From Aestuariirhabdus haliotis (lineage in GTDB: Bacteria; Pseudomonadota; Gammaproteobacteria; Pseudomonadales; Aestuariirhabdaceae): a DNA stretch of 64,000 bases. Shown one piece after another: positions 8,528 through 18,003 of the stretch. The notes beneath the pieces are model-generated. The model was given only the letters and a program-made list of their open reading frames with translations. It did not search any database and had not been told where the DNA came from. The stretch lies in the NCBI RefSeq assembly GCF_023509475.1, contig NZ_JAKSDZ010000001.1, positions 1-64,000 on the forward strand. The letters run 5' to 3'. Position 1 is the first letter of the stretch. Each line of letters opens with the position of its first letter. A program made the position numbers and the translations under genes.

Positions 8528-10785
8528 AGAGCAACTCATCCGTAGTAGTGAAGGATCTGGTATTGGTCGGCGGCGGCCATGCTCATGTGGCCGTATTAAA
8601 GCGTCTGGGCATGAAACCGGTACCCGGGTTAAGAATCACCCTGGTCACGCGAGACATCCATACGCCCTATTCCGGCATGTTGCCGGGTTATGTCGCGGGG
8701 CTGTACGACTACGACGATTGCCATATCGACCTCGGCCCACTGGCACGCTTTGCCGGGGCCCGGCTCTATCATGCCAGCGTTGAACAACTGGACCTCGGTA
8801 ACCAGCAGATTCTCGCCAGCCATCGCCCACCCATTCATTACGACCTGCTGTCCATCAATACCGGTTCCCGGCCCGGCAGTATTGATGTACCGGGGGTCGA
8901 TGAGTTCGCCCTGGCCGCCAAGCCAATCGATCGCTTTTTAATAAAATGGCAGCAGCTGGTCAGTCGCGTGCTGAATTCTTCAGGGCCCTTTCGAATACTG
9001 GTCGTTGGCGGTGGCGCCGGTGGAGTAGAGCTGGCGCTCTCCACCCAACACCGTTTGCAACAGGCATTGGTCAAGGCCGGCGGAGACCCTGGTCGTTTGC
9101 ATTACAGCCTGGTGACACAAAGTGAGGGAATTATGTTTATGCATAATCCCGGAGTGCGCCAACGGTTTGAACGAATTTTTAACGAACGCCATATTCAGAT
9201 ACAAACCAACCGACGTGTGATTGAGGTTTCGGCCCAGGGGGCCCGACTCGACGATGGCAGCCAACTCGACGCCGATGCCATAATCTGGGTCACCACGGCA
9301 TCGGCACCGAGTTGGCTTGCCGCTTCCGGGCTGGCGGTCGATGAGGCGGGTTTTGTACGCGTTGATAAACAGCTGCGCTCCATTTCCCATCCTGCTGTTT
9401 TTGCCGCGGGTGATATCGCAGCCCTGCCCAATCCTCGCCCCAAATCCGGCGTGTTTGCTGTGCGTCAGGGGCCCATACTGGCGCACAACCTGCGCGCTGC
9501 CGCCAGTGGTCAAGCCCTGCGACCTTATCGCCCCCAGAAAAACTTCCTTGGCCTGATCAGCACCGGTAATCGTTACGCCATCGCTTCGCACGGCAATTGG
9601 TCCCATGAATCGGCGACACTGTGGCGACTGAAGAACTGGATCGACAAGCGCTTTATGCGCCAGTTCAATGAGTTGCCCAAGATGGCAGAACCCGAGTCAC
9701 CGGAACTGGCCTCGGGCATCGCCGATGCCAAGGCCATCAAGGAACTATCAACACTGGCCATGCGCTGCGGCGGATGCGGTGCCAAGGTCGGAGCTACAGT
9801 GCTTAACCGGGTCATGCAGCGCTTACCAAACCAGCAGCGAGATGATGTCCTAATCGGCCGCGACGGCGCCGATGATTGCGCCATGCTGGCGGTACCCGAT
9901 GGCAAGGTGATGGTACAAAGCGTCGATTACTTTCGCGCCTTTATCGACGACACCTACACCTTCGGCGCCATCGCCGCCAATCATGCGATGGGCGATCTCT
10001 ATGCCATGGGCGCCGAGCCCCAATCGGTGCTGGCCATCGCCACGGTCCCCTACGGCCGCGAACGGGTCGTCGAAGAAACTCTTTACGATGTGCTTGCTGG
10101 CGCCCTGCACACATTGGAGCCCACCGGCGCCGTGCTGGCCGGTGGGCACTCCAGCGAAGGCGCCGAACTGGCGTTCGGGTTAACGGTAAACGGTTTGATC
10201 GATCCCGATCGTGTCTGGCGTAAAAGTGGATTGCAAGCGGGTGATGTTCTGATTCTAACCAAACCGGTGGGCACCGGCACGCTGTTCGCGGCCGATATGC
10301 GCGGTAAGGCCAAGGGTCGCTGGGTCGATGCGGCGATCACATCCATGTTGCAGTCCAGTCAACAGGCCGCTGCCTGTTTGCAACAGTTTGGCGCGAGTGC
10401 CTGTACCGATCTGACCGGGTTCGGCATCGTCGGCCACCTGATCGAGATGACCAAAGCCTCGCAAGTCGATGCCGTACTGGATCTGGACGCCTTGCCGCTG
10501 CTGGACGGTGCTCTGGATACGGTAGCTGCCGGCATTCTATCTTCGTTGCAACCGCAAAACCTGCGCCTGCGCCGTGCCATTCAGGATATCGAACACAGCG
10601 CTCGGCATCCGGCATTTCCACTGCTGTTCGACCCGCAAACCGCCGGCGGCCTGTTGGCAGGTGTGCCATCGAAGCAGGCCGATGCCTGCATCCTGGCACT
10701 GCGGGAAAGGGGTTATCGAGAGGCGGTGATCATTGGTCGTATCGAGCCACTGTCGGACCAACAGGCACCCATCCGCATCGAATGA
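8524..10785 (+). CDS. selD: Fusion: FAD NADH-dehydrogenase-like domain + selenide, water dikinase (SelD/SenC)
   Basis: A 753-residue two-domain protein. Residues about 8-390 form a flavin-dependent pyridine-nucleotide oxidoreductase (LVLVGGGHAHVAVLKRLG; second dinucleotide loop VVGGGAGGVELAL; FAAGDIAALPNPRPKSGVFA). Residues about 405-753 are a selenophosphate synthetase: the catalytic loop MRCGGCGAKVG places the essential Cys at 418 and Lys at 421, followed by GADDCAMLAVPDGK and CTDLTGFGIVGHL. It makes selenophosphate from selenide and ATP, the donor needed by SenB. The fused flavoprotein may reduce a selenium compound beside the kinase; that is inference. The fusion type is known in bacteria. 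It is translationally coupled to egtD; no selA or selB is in view. Confidence 0.93.
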   Translation: MKSNSSVVVKDLVLVGGGHAHVAVLKRLGMKPVPGLRITLVTRDIHTPYSGMLPGYVAGLYDYDDCHIDLGPLARFAGARLYHASVEQLDLGNQQILASHRPPIHYDLLSINTGSRPGSIDVPGVDEFALAAKPIDRFLIKWQQLVSRVLNSSGPFRILVVGGGAGGVELALSTQHRLQQALVKAGGDPGRLHYSLVTQSEGIMFMHNPGVRQRFERIFNERHIQIQTNRRVIEVSAQGARLDDGSQLDADAIIWVTTASAPSWLAASGLAVDEAGFVRVDKQLRSISHPAVFAAGDIAALPNPRPKSGVFAVRQGPILAHNLRAAASGQALRPYRPQKNFLGLISTGNRYAIASHGNWSHESATLWRLKNWIDKRFMRQFNELPKMAEPESPELASGIADAKAIKELSTLAMRCGGCGAKVGATVLNRVMQRLPNQQRDDVLIGRDGADDCAMLAVPDGKVMVQSVDYFRAFIDDTYTFGAIAANHAMGDLYAMGAEPQSVLAIATVPYGRERVVEETLYDVLAGALHTLEPTGAVLAGGHSSEGAELAFGLTVNGLIDPDRVWRKSGLQAGDVLILTKPVGTGTLFAADMRGKAKGRWVDAAITSMLQSSQQAAACLQQFGASACTDLTGFGIVGHLIEMTKASQVDAVLDLDALPLLDGALDTVAAGILSSLQPQNLRLRRAIQDIEHSARHPAFPLLFDPQTAGGLLAGVPSKQADACILALRERGYREAVIIGRIEPLSDQQAPIRIE

Positions 10786-10791
10786 CTTCGG

Positions 10792-11931
10792 CTAGGCGGG
10801 TGCACCATCAAAACATTCGACGCGATTACGCCCCCCTTGCTTGGCCAGATAGAGGGCCCGATCCGCGGCGCCAAGGAGTTGGTCGAAGCTGTATTGCGTG
10901 TCACCGACACTGGCCACACCGATACTCGCCGTACAGAGTATTTTGTGATCCTTGGCAATCTGGATAGGATGGGCTTCAATCAATTTACGGAGCTTTTCTG
11001 CTACGCTTTTCGCTTGCGCTTTGTGCAACCCGGGTAGCAGCACCGCAAACTCTTCACCGCCATAACGCGCCACAATATCGCTGCCTCGACTAGCTTGAAC
11101 CATCAGGCCGGACAGACTCGCCAGCACGGTATCACCAACGGTATGGCCATAATGGTCATTGATCTGTTTAAAATGATCGAGATCCATCAACAACATCGAC
11201 AGGGGCTGCCCATATCGATGCGAGCGTTCGCATAACACATCACCCTGATTCAGTAATTTGCGCCTGTTGGCCAGGCCCGTCAGGGGATCGGTCGTTGCCT
11301 GATGTTGTAGCTGCCGCTCGCGCTTCTGGATCTCACCGGTAAATACCAGCATGACCACATAGACCTCCAACAGACTTACGATCACGGTTGATCTAAGTAA
11401 CCAGCGAGCCTGTTCATCGGTCATATCAATCAGGGATGGTTTGTTGCCCAGCTGTTCACAGATCAGGAACAACAGGACGGCGGCCAGGCTAAACGCCAGG
11501 CATTCCCGTCGCTCATCCGATTCGAAAAACAGAAACACGCCCGCCGGCACCAGGAAGTAATACAGATGAATTCCGGTAGCCCGGTTCATTAGCACTGTCG
11601 TCAACACCAGCACATGCAGCATCAAGACAATGAAGAAGCAGGATTTCGCCCCTCGAATCCAACCCAGGCGCATCAGCAGGAGCGGCATCAGGTAGGCAAT
11701 CACAAAGCCCAGGTTCATCAGACTCAAGGCAATAGAGTTCAACGCCAACCAATAAAACAGCAGATAACCCGAGGCGATAACGCTGGTGATTATCGACACC
11801 AGATTGGTGACCCGTATTTTATAGGCCGACTGCCCTGTGCCTAGATGGTCAATGCCAACATCAAAAAATCTGTGCAATGTCATCCGCTGTAAACCCTTGC
11901 ACAGTAACGAAGACCGGCAAATTAGTGGCAT
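10792..11931 (-). CDS. Membrane diguanylate cyclase (GGEEF)
   Basis: A protein of about 379 aa. The N-terminal half has about six hydrophobic segments forming a membrane sensor. The C-terminal GGDEF domain (about residues 205-379) shows DPLTGLANRRK, the active-site loop GGEEF and, five residues before it, RGSD, a proper RxxD inhibitory site. It should make cyclic di-GMP and be product-inhibited. The start could also be ATG at 11883 (MTLHRFF); neither start has a clear ribosome site. It converges on the SelD gene with a gap of a few bases and is not obviously tied to it. Confidence 0.85.
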   Translation of the reverse strand: MPLICRSSLLCKGLQRMTLHRFFDVGIDHLGTGQSAYKIRVTNLVSIITSVIASGYLLFYWLALNSIALSLMNLGFVIAYLMPLLLMRLGWIRGAKSCFFIVLMLHVLVLTTVLMNRATGIHLYYFLVPAGVFLFFESDERRECLAFSLAAVLLFLICEQLGNKPSLIDMTDEQARWLLRSTVIVSLLEVYVVMLVFTGEIQKRERQLQHQATTDPLTGLANRRKLLNQGDVLCERSHRYGQPLSMLLMDLDHFKQINDHYGHTVGDTVLASLSGLMVQASRGSDIVARYGGEEFAVLLPGLHKAQAKSVAEKLRKLIEAHPIQIAKDHKILCTASIGVASVGDTQYSFDQLLGAADRALYLAKQGGRNRVECFDGAPA

Positions 11932-12099
11932 GAAATAGAATGGCTGTCAGGTTAGTTGTAACAACTCTATTATTATTGGCGCCTTTACTGCAAGCACAGG
12001 GTCAAAAGTGGAGGCCGTACCCAGATGACTCTGCCCCCTGAAAGTCCCGAGTACCCGGACTGTTTTCCCCGATGCACTTCCTGCCCCGACACCAGAGCT

Positions 12100-14091
12100 T
12101 CAGCCAAGATCACATAAGCGGCCCAATTTTTCTGATGTGTGTTGAATATCTTTCATTTCCACTTGCGTTTGCGCCGCCAGTTCAGCGCCAGAATCGGCCT
12201 GCAATACTGCTTCTTCCGAAATACCCTGCAACTCATTCACCACATCATAAACCGTACTTGTGGTTTGCTGGGCGTGTTCGGCATGGGTTTGCAGCTCGGT
12301 CACCGACTCAATCAATTTCGATACCGCGGATTCTACCGATTTAATCACCTCGCCGGTTTCGTCCAGATTGGACTTGGTGCGTTTACTCAGACTACGTACT
12401 TCATCGGCCACCACCGCAAACCCTCGACCTTGCTCTCCCGCACGAGCCGCCTCTATGGCAGCATTCAATGCCAGCAAGTTGGTCTGTTCGGCAATCTCCC
12501 CGATACTGTTAATCACGTTAATGATCTTATCAGTGCTGGTATTCAGATTGGACAGGCGCTCCATCAAATGATTGCGCTTGGCCTCTTGTTCGGTATTGGT
12601 TTTTTGTAATTCGGTAATAATGCTGTTTATTTTTTCCTGTTCGGCGGCGCTGGTTTTTGCCATATCGGCGAGTGCCGATAGTTTGCTATTGGTCGTTTCA
12701 ACAATAGGTTGGTATTTTTCCAACGAGCCAATTAAATCCGCCTGCAAGTGGTTGATAAACTCTTTCTGTTTAAGCTTGGTTTGCAAATAGTAACACTTGC
12801 AATCGGCCAGTCGACGCGGAAAATTCCGCACTGAAATATGACGCCTGGCATTCTTATCCCGTTTGGCAAATAACAAACAAACGGCCGTATTGTTCTGGTG
12901 CTGGCCCATTCCTACTTCGCCAAAAGATGAGAATCCGCTCATTTTTCCAACCAGGCCATAGTCAATATTGGCCAAGTCGTTCGGTGCGTTTTGTAATCGG
13001 CGTAGTACGCAATCGGTTAATAGCATGGCTTCCGGCTGACCATCAACCTCACCGATAAAATTGTTCAACGCCTGGTTACTTTCCTGCGCGACATTTTTGA
13101 CCCGCACCAACTGTAACTCTTCACCAAAGGTGGAATCACAGAACAGGGATATATGACCCGCCTCGAGATCCATGGCGGCCACCGAGCGAATCATCAGCTC
13201 ACCATTGATTTCGACTGCAAACGCATAGGTGCTCATTTTTTCTTCCAGCGATGACGATTGGCACTGAAATACATCGCACAGATAGTCGATGGGGGTACGC
13301 AAGTTATTCTGCTGATCGATAATGGTTTTCAAGGTGCGACTGGTGTTATCGGCCTCGGCCACCAGAAACTTGCCTTTCGACGAATCTTTTTCGAAGTTGT
13401 GGCTCTTGTGAATCGCGTATTGATAATCATCTTGCAAACGAAGGAAGATCAATAGCGCAACATCCTCCTTCATGGCGCCGTTATAGCCCAGTGCGGCGCT
13501 GGCAAAATCCAGCTTGCCACCGGCAGAACCACCCACCAGGTCGCAACTCCAGTCGAGGTTCTGGGCTCGATAAAAGCCTTCCAGAAACTGGTTTTCCATC
13601 GCCGTCAAACCGGAAAAATAACACAGGGCGACGCAACTATTATGCTCCACCGGGAAAGCGGGTTTCAGGGCTTCTGCACTCTTTCGGAGTGTTTCCACAT
13701 GCCGGTCGATATCTTCATTACTGGTATGCGCAGGAATGGCGATCTCCTTGACATCCACCTGCTGTATAATCTGTTCACTGAACAGGTGAATAACGACCTT
13801 GGTATCTTTTTCGGAATAGTAACTGTCTTTGTCGTTCTTATTCGCCAAGCAACCCGAAGACATTATAGTGACGACATGATCACTGATGCTTTTTAGTGCA
13901 TTGACCATAGCGCTCACATCCCCAGGACGGTCATTGACCTCGGGGGGTAAATAACAAAGTACCAATGGGTAGACCTGCTTGGGTAGGTTTTGCAGTTCCG
14001 CAGCCACCGACCGAGGCTCCAGATGCAGTACTAGATTGCTTTCCAGGACTGGGTTGCGATCTTTTGACGATGAAAAGAAATTAAAGCTCAT
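12100..14091 (-). CDS. Soluble FIST-domain chemoreceptor
   Basis: A protein of about 663 aa with no membrane segment. The N-terminal part (about 1-400) is a FIST sensory module, N and C halves ([47 protein letters not shown]). The C-terminal part (about 450-663) is a methyl-accepting signalling hairpin with the conserved tip [20 protein letters not shown] followed by [13 protein letters not shown]. The start at 14091 is fixed by a strong ribosome site (taaggaag); the frame opens 45 bases earlier without one. FIST domains are thought to sense small ligands such as amino acids. Likely a cytoplasmic receptor feeding CheA, or another methyl-accepting output. Confidence 0.9.
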   Translation of the reverse strand: MSFNFFSSSKDRNPVLESNLVLHLEPRSVAAELQNLPKQVYPLVLCYLPPEVNDRPGDVSAMVNALKSISDHVVTIMSSGCLANKNDKDSYYSEKDTKVVIHLFSEQIIQQVDVKEIAIPAHTSNEDIDRHVETLRKSAEALKPAFPVEHNSCVALCYFSGLTAMENQFLEGFYRAQNLDWSCDLVGGSAGGKLDFASAALGYNGAMKEDVALLIFLRLQDDYQYAIHKSHNFEKDSSKGKFLVAEADNTSRTLKTIIDQQNNLRTPIDYLCDVFQCQSSSLEEKMSTYAFAVEINGELMIRSVAAMDLEAGHISLFCDSTFGEELQLVRVKNVAQESNQALNNFIGEVDGQPEAMLLTDCVLRRLQNAPNDLANIDYGLVGKMSGFSSFGEVGMGQHQNNTAVCLLFAKRDKNARRHISVRNFPRRLADCKCYYLQTKLKQKEFINHLQADLIGSLEKYQPIVETTNSKLSALADMAKTSAAEQEKINSIITELQKTNTEQEAKRNHLMERLSNLNTSTDKIINVINSIGEIAEQTNLLALNAAIEAARAGEQGRGFAVVADEVRSLSKRTKSNLDETGEVIKSVESAVSKLIESVTELQTHAEHAQQTTSTVYDVVNELQGISEEAVLQADSGAELAAQTQVEMKDIQHTSEKLGRLCDLG

Positions 14092-14384
14092 TGCAGCTTC
14101 CTTAGAAGTCTCTGTTGTGATGCCCGACTGATACACCCCGCATTCTGGCGACGGACATCGTCAAGGGGAAAGTGACCATTTCGCAAAACAACCGATATTA
14201 GAGTAATTACTTTAAAGCTTTATTGACATTTCCGCCCCTGATGCAGGGAAACCAAAAGCAATTAAGATTGTTTTAAGATAAAAAATAATTAATGTATAGC
14301 TTAAAGTTATTATTTGAATCGATAGGAAATTCGCTTCGAGATCAACGGCCAGTAGCCGCGCCCCATAGCGGTCAGGGTTCCATA

Positions 14385-15599
14385 TCAGGCTGTTTTGAAT
14401 CGCAAACGCGCCACGGGGCGCTCATCAATAATGATATGAATCAGCGCGGTCAGTAAGGCAATACCGGCAGCGGACCACCAGACTACCGTATAGGCGCCCG
14501 TCTGGTCATACAGATAGCCTCCGACCCAGACGCCCAGAAAAGAACCCAACTGGTGATTCAGGAAAACGATACCATACAGGGTTCCCATGAATTTTAGACC
14601 AAACATCTGTGCTACCAGACCCGATGTCGGTGGTACTGTCGCCAGCCACAGGAAGCCGGTAACGATGGAAAACAGATAGACCGTCGTGGTCGTCATCGGG
14701 ACCAACATAAACAGGGTTATGGTCAAGGCTCTTAATGCATAGATAATGCCTAACAGATTTTTCTTGGAATACTTTCCGGACCAGACACCAAACATCAGCG
14801 AACCAAAAATATTAAATAACCCGATCAGGGATAAGCTGGTGACCGCTACCCGAGCATCAAACCCCTGATCGGATAAAAAGGCCGGCATATGAACGGTTAT
14901 AAAGGCCAACTGGAAACCGCAGACAAAAAAACCAGCGATCAATAGCCAATAATGAATGTGACCACCCGCCTCTTTCAAAGCCTCGGTTAAACATTGTGAT
15001 GAGCTGTCCTCATCGGCATCAGTAACGTTCGCATCAGCTCGAAAAGGCGTTGCCATAAATAGCATACACAGGGCGCCACTCGCCAGAATCAACATGGCCG
15101 TTTGCCAGCCGTAACTGGCGATAAACTCCTGGGCTACAGGAATCACCAACAGTTGCCCTGCAGATCCGGCAGCGGTACCCAAGCCCAATGCAAAGGCTCT
15201 TTTCTCCGGCGCTACCATTCGGGCCAAAGCCGGCAAAACCACACCGAAACCGGTGCCGGCAATGCCCATACCGACCAAAATTCCCGCACCTATGTGCAGC
15301 TCCCAGAGCCCTTCAGCGTTCGCTGTAATGTACAGCCCCAGGGCATACAATAACGCGCCCCCAAGAATGGCCCTGGCACTGCCGAATCGGTCTGCCACAG
15401 CTCCTGCCAATGGCTGAAACAAACCCCAACACAGATTCTGTAAGGCAAGGGAAAATGCGAACACTTCACGACCGTACTGAAAATGCTTAGAAACAGGTTC
15501 CATAAAGAAACCCATGGAAGACCGAAGACCAAAATTAACAGCGAGTAGCAGACAAGCCAGCGCGACAACAACGCTGACTATTTTAACCGGGGTGTTCAT
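14385..15599 (-). CDS. MFS transporter
   Basis: A 404-residue, 12-segment major facilitator protein. The loop between segments 2 and 3 (LAGAVADRFGSARAILGG) is the MFS signature A motif. The overall pattern (GLRSSMGFFMEPVSKHF at the start) resembles the monocarboxylate/oxalate-formate-like branch, but the substrate cannot be told. It is a single gene with no regulator beside it. Confidence 0.85.
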   Translation of the reverse strand: MNTPVKIVSVVVALACLLLAVNFGLRSSMGFFMEPVSKHFQYGREVFAFSLALQNLCWGLFQPLAGAVADRFGSARAILGGALLYALGLYITANAEGLWELHIGAGILVGMGIAGTGFGVVLPALARMVAPEKRAFALGLGTAAGSAGQLLVIPVAQEFIASYGWQTAMLILASGALCMLFMATPFRADANVTDADEDSSSQCLTEALKEAGGHIHYWLLIAGFFVCGFQLAFITVHMPAFLSDQGFDARVAVTSLSLIGLFNIFGSLMFGVWSGKYSKKNLLGIIYALRALTITLFMLVPMTTTTVYLFSIVTGFLWLATVPPTSGLVAQMFGLKFMGTLYGIVFLNHQLGSFLGVWVGGYLYDQTGAYTVVWWSAAGIALLTALIHIIIDERPVARLRFKTA

Positions 15600-16040
15600 T
15601 ATTGATAATCCATATCAGAGAGAAGCCGACCAAAAATCCAATCGTGACTATGGCTTTGTTATACAGCAAACGCCCTATCGATAAAAATCACCACAACCTC
15701 ACTCCCTGTCACTATTGAGCTATCCTCCCAGAAACCCATGACCGACGTTCATCACGATGCTTCCTGCACCGAACGCTGCACTGGCATCCGAAAAGCCAGT
15801 GCGACCATGGTAACCGCACGCTAGAGAAACGATTCGACGACACCCGGTGGCAGCGTCAAGGTCAGCTTTTTTCCGGCTGACATAGGTTATATATTATTTT
15901 GAGGTTAGTACTACACACAAAGGCCTGATCAGAAAAATTGCTGTGATCACCTGATCGGGTCAGGTATATCGAAGCTGCCTCTATCAGAGGTCATTTTCAA
16001 TATTGTGAAATACGATAATACCAAGGGCACCTCTGATTAA
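15600..16040. other. 441-base gap with hairpins, no gene
   Basis: No convincing coding region. A perfect 8-bp inverted repeat GCACTGGC/GCCAGTGC at 15778-15802 and a GTCAGC/GCTGAC hairpin at about 15857-15878 are seen. cctct-atc-agagg lies at about 15978-15990, and a copy of the 13-bp repeat described at 21588 lies at 16025-16036, just beyond the HAD gene's stop. The last two could help stop transcription. Confidence 0.5.
16025..16036 (+). repeat. Solo copy of MITE terminal repeat
   Basis: gggcacctctga equals 12 of the 13 bases of the terminal inverted repeat of the element at 21588-21722. No partner repeat is seen nearby. It sits 4 bases beyond the stop of the HAD gene. Confidence 0.5.
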
Positions 16041-16700
16041 TTATGGAGCTAACCGGCGAACTATTTCATCAGCAAAGTCCGACAGGCTTGGCCAACCCAA
16101 ACCATGCTCCGAAGAGGTTCGATCAATCAAGTAACTTCGAATGCCCAGGCGTTCCGGCGCTACCACATCATTAATGATCGAATCCCCAATGTAGAAGCTG
16201 TCACTGGCTTCCACCTGGCTTTCCTCGAGCATGCTGTGAAAAAAACCGGCCTGGGGTTTATAGGTTTGAAACTGTTCACTTGAATAGATCCCCGAGAGAT
16301 AGGGAACAAAGGGTTCCAGGCAGCACTCCAGCGGATAATGATCGGAATTACTTGCAACATAAACCTTAGCCACCCGGCTTAATCGCTTGATGACCTCAAG
16401 GGCATCGCCAAAGGGTTTTCGATTGATCATTTCATGGCGAAGATAATCAATCGAATCGACCCTGGCAGATTCTCCATATAAAGCCATCAATTGATTGAAG
16501 TTCTCAAGAAAAGCCTCGGCTTCTGTACGAAAAGGCAAGTAGCACGCATCACCATTCATCGCCTTCCATTGCTTATAAAACACCACTGGGTCGATATCCG
16601 GCGCCAGCTCGGACAGCATCTTTTTAGTAGCCCGCAAGGAACTCTGCTCGGTATCAATCAGGGTTCCGAAGCAATCGAAAAACAGGTGTTTATGGGTCAT
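16041..16700 (-). CDS. HAD-superfamily hydrolase
   Basis: A 219-residue protein with the HAD motifs: nucleophile DCFGTLID at residues 9-16, motif II VASNSDHY, and the acidic pair region FYIGDSIINDVVAPERLG. The helical cap inserted after motif I is of the haloacid-dehalogenase / phosphoglycolate-phosphatase kind. Substrate unknown. The ATG at 16700 is preceded by ggggagc. It is monocistronic; the GST-family gene upstream is 96 bases away. Confidence 0.85.
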   Translation of the reverse strand: MTHKHLFFDCFGTLIDTEQSSLRATKKMLSELAPDIDPVVFYKQWKAMNGDACYLPFRTEAEAFLENFNQLMALYGESARVDSIDYLRHEMINRKPFGDALEVIKRLSRVAKVYVASNSDHYPLECCLEPFVPYLSGIYSSEQFQTYKPQAGFFHSMLEESQVEASDSFYIGDSIINDVVAPERLGIRSYLIDRTSSEHGLGWPSLSDFADEIVRRLAP

Positions 16701-16796
16701 TTACGGCTCCCCGAATTCAACCTTACTGCCAGCTGAAAAAAGAGTAAGCCAGACGTGGTTGACCGGGCTGTGGAAATTAACGAAGGCAACAGCATA

Positions 16797-17738
16797 TTAA
16801 ACCTCAACCCGATAACCTACTCGTGGAAAATGCACGCAAACAGTGCCAACCTCCTCCGTAGTACGCTCTATGGATATGCTATCTGTATCCAGGTTACGGA
16901 CAATACCCTCGACGCTTTGCTCACCACTTTCCAGATCAGGGCCAACCGATACCTTAGTGCCGACCGCTAAGCCTTGCGGGTCATTCTTGACACTCTGACT
17001 GACGATTGAGGGCTCCGAGTTTAATGCTATATCCAAAGCTTCTTCCGCAGCAAGAGCCGCGGATGTTCCATGACCGATCGCACTGACATTATGTTCCCAA
17101 CGCTCCAGGTGTGGAAATTCAGAAAACAATGAAGGGCCGCCGTCCCATCTTCCCCGTATAAACCAGACCACGTGATAAAACTGTGCATCAATTGCAGCAG
17201 GCGCAGGGCCGAGTAAAAATACACGGCCATCGCTGAGTGTCTGGTTGAGCCAGGACAGTGGTGCGCGTAATTGTGCGACAAGATGCGGTAATTGATCGTT
17301 GGCCTGTTTCAGGCGTGCGGCCCAATTCTCGCCTAAATAGAGAAGACCACGATCCTTGGCAAAATCTTCAGGCAAGCTATCTCCAGCCGAACCCAGCACT
17401 ATTTTTACGGCAAGACTAAAGAGTTCACCATCGGTCCATCGACTAAGGCACCACATCAACCCCGCGTCTTCAGATGGCATAAAGGTAGGTGACGGATAAC
17501 GCCGTTCCAACTCGCGGATAATACATTGACTATCGCAGTAGATATCCGCACCAATTTGCATAACCGGTGTACGACGGTAGCCTCCAGTGAGGGGTGTGAG
17601 CAAGGGCTTGGGGGGCAGTCGCGGTATTTCCACATCGTACCAGGCAAGCCCTTTGATCCCCAGCGCTACTCGTATTTTTTCAGCCACAGGCGATTGCGGA
17701 TAGTTGTGCAGAATAATATCTGATGCATTGACTGGCAT
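16797..17738 (-). CDS. Glutathione S-transferase-family protein with extra C-terminal domain
   Basis: A 313-residue protein. It has a thioredoxin-fold N-terminus (ILHNYPQSPVAEKIRVALG, then RRTPVMQIGADIYCDSQCII, the glutathione-binding TPV and cis-Pro region) and a helical GST C-domain. Roughly 65-70 further residues (from about 245) form a beta-rich tail (GTKVSVGPDLESGEQSVEGI, then VHFPRVGYRVEV). Ordinary GSTs are about 200-230 aa, so the tail is a real addition. SPVA replaces the usual Cys or Ser catalytic pattern. Enzyme activity is uncertain. Confidence 0.8.
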   Translation of the reverse strand: MPVNASDIILHNYPQSPVAEKIRVALGIKGLAWYDVEIPRLPPKPLLTPLTGGYRRTPVMQIGADIYCDSQCIIRELERRYPSPTFMPSEDAGLMWCLSRWTDGELFSLAVKIVLGSAGDSLPEDFAKDRGLLYLGENWAARLKQANDQLPHLVAQLRAPLSWLNQTLSDGRVFLLGPAPAAIDAQFYHVVWFIRGRWDGGPSLFSEFPHLERWEHNVSAIGHGTSAALAAEEALDIALNSEPSIVSQSVKNDPQGLAVGTKVSVGPDLESGEQSVEGIVRNLDTDSISIERTTEEVGTVCVHFPRVGYRVEV

Positions 17739-17763
17739 TGTCGGCCTCGTTTTTTAGTCTCTA

Positions 17764-17973
17764 GCGTTTATTGATAAGAGCATAATATGCACTAGCCGAT
17801 AAACTCCTCTGGCACATCTGGCCCGAAATACAGTTGCGGGCGACCACGGTCTTGCCTTCATTGATAACACTTACCCCAAGAACTCTTTCATTTCCGTCGC
17901 TAACTAAGTTTCTGACAACAAGTGGTGCTTCTCGTCGGCAATCCGTAACCAGGTTGAAGCATATTGAATTAGC
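17764..17973 (-). pseudogene. Possible gene fragment, family unknown
   Basis: The minus strand stays open for about 70 codons with protein-like composition (REAPLVVRNLVSDGNERVLG, VSVINEGKTVVARNCISGQM), yet has no plausible start codon and is bounded by stops. It may be the relic of a gene lost between the GST and cyclase genes. I do not recognise the family, so this is weak. Confidence 0.25.
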
Positions 17974-18003
17974 TTATCGAGATGAAATAGCTCCACTTTT
18001 TTA

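Noticed and set aside
8524..10785. In-frame UGA (selenocysteine) in the window's selenium genes
   Set aside because: The SelD loop has a normal Cys codon (tgc) and all island genes end at stops that fit family lengths.
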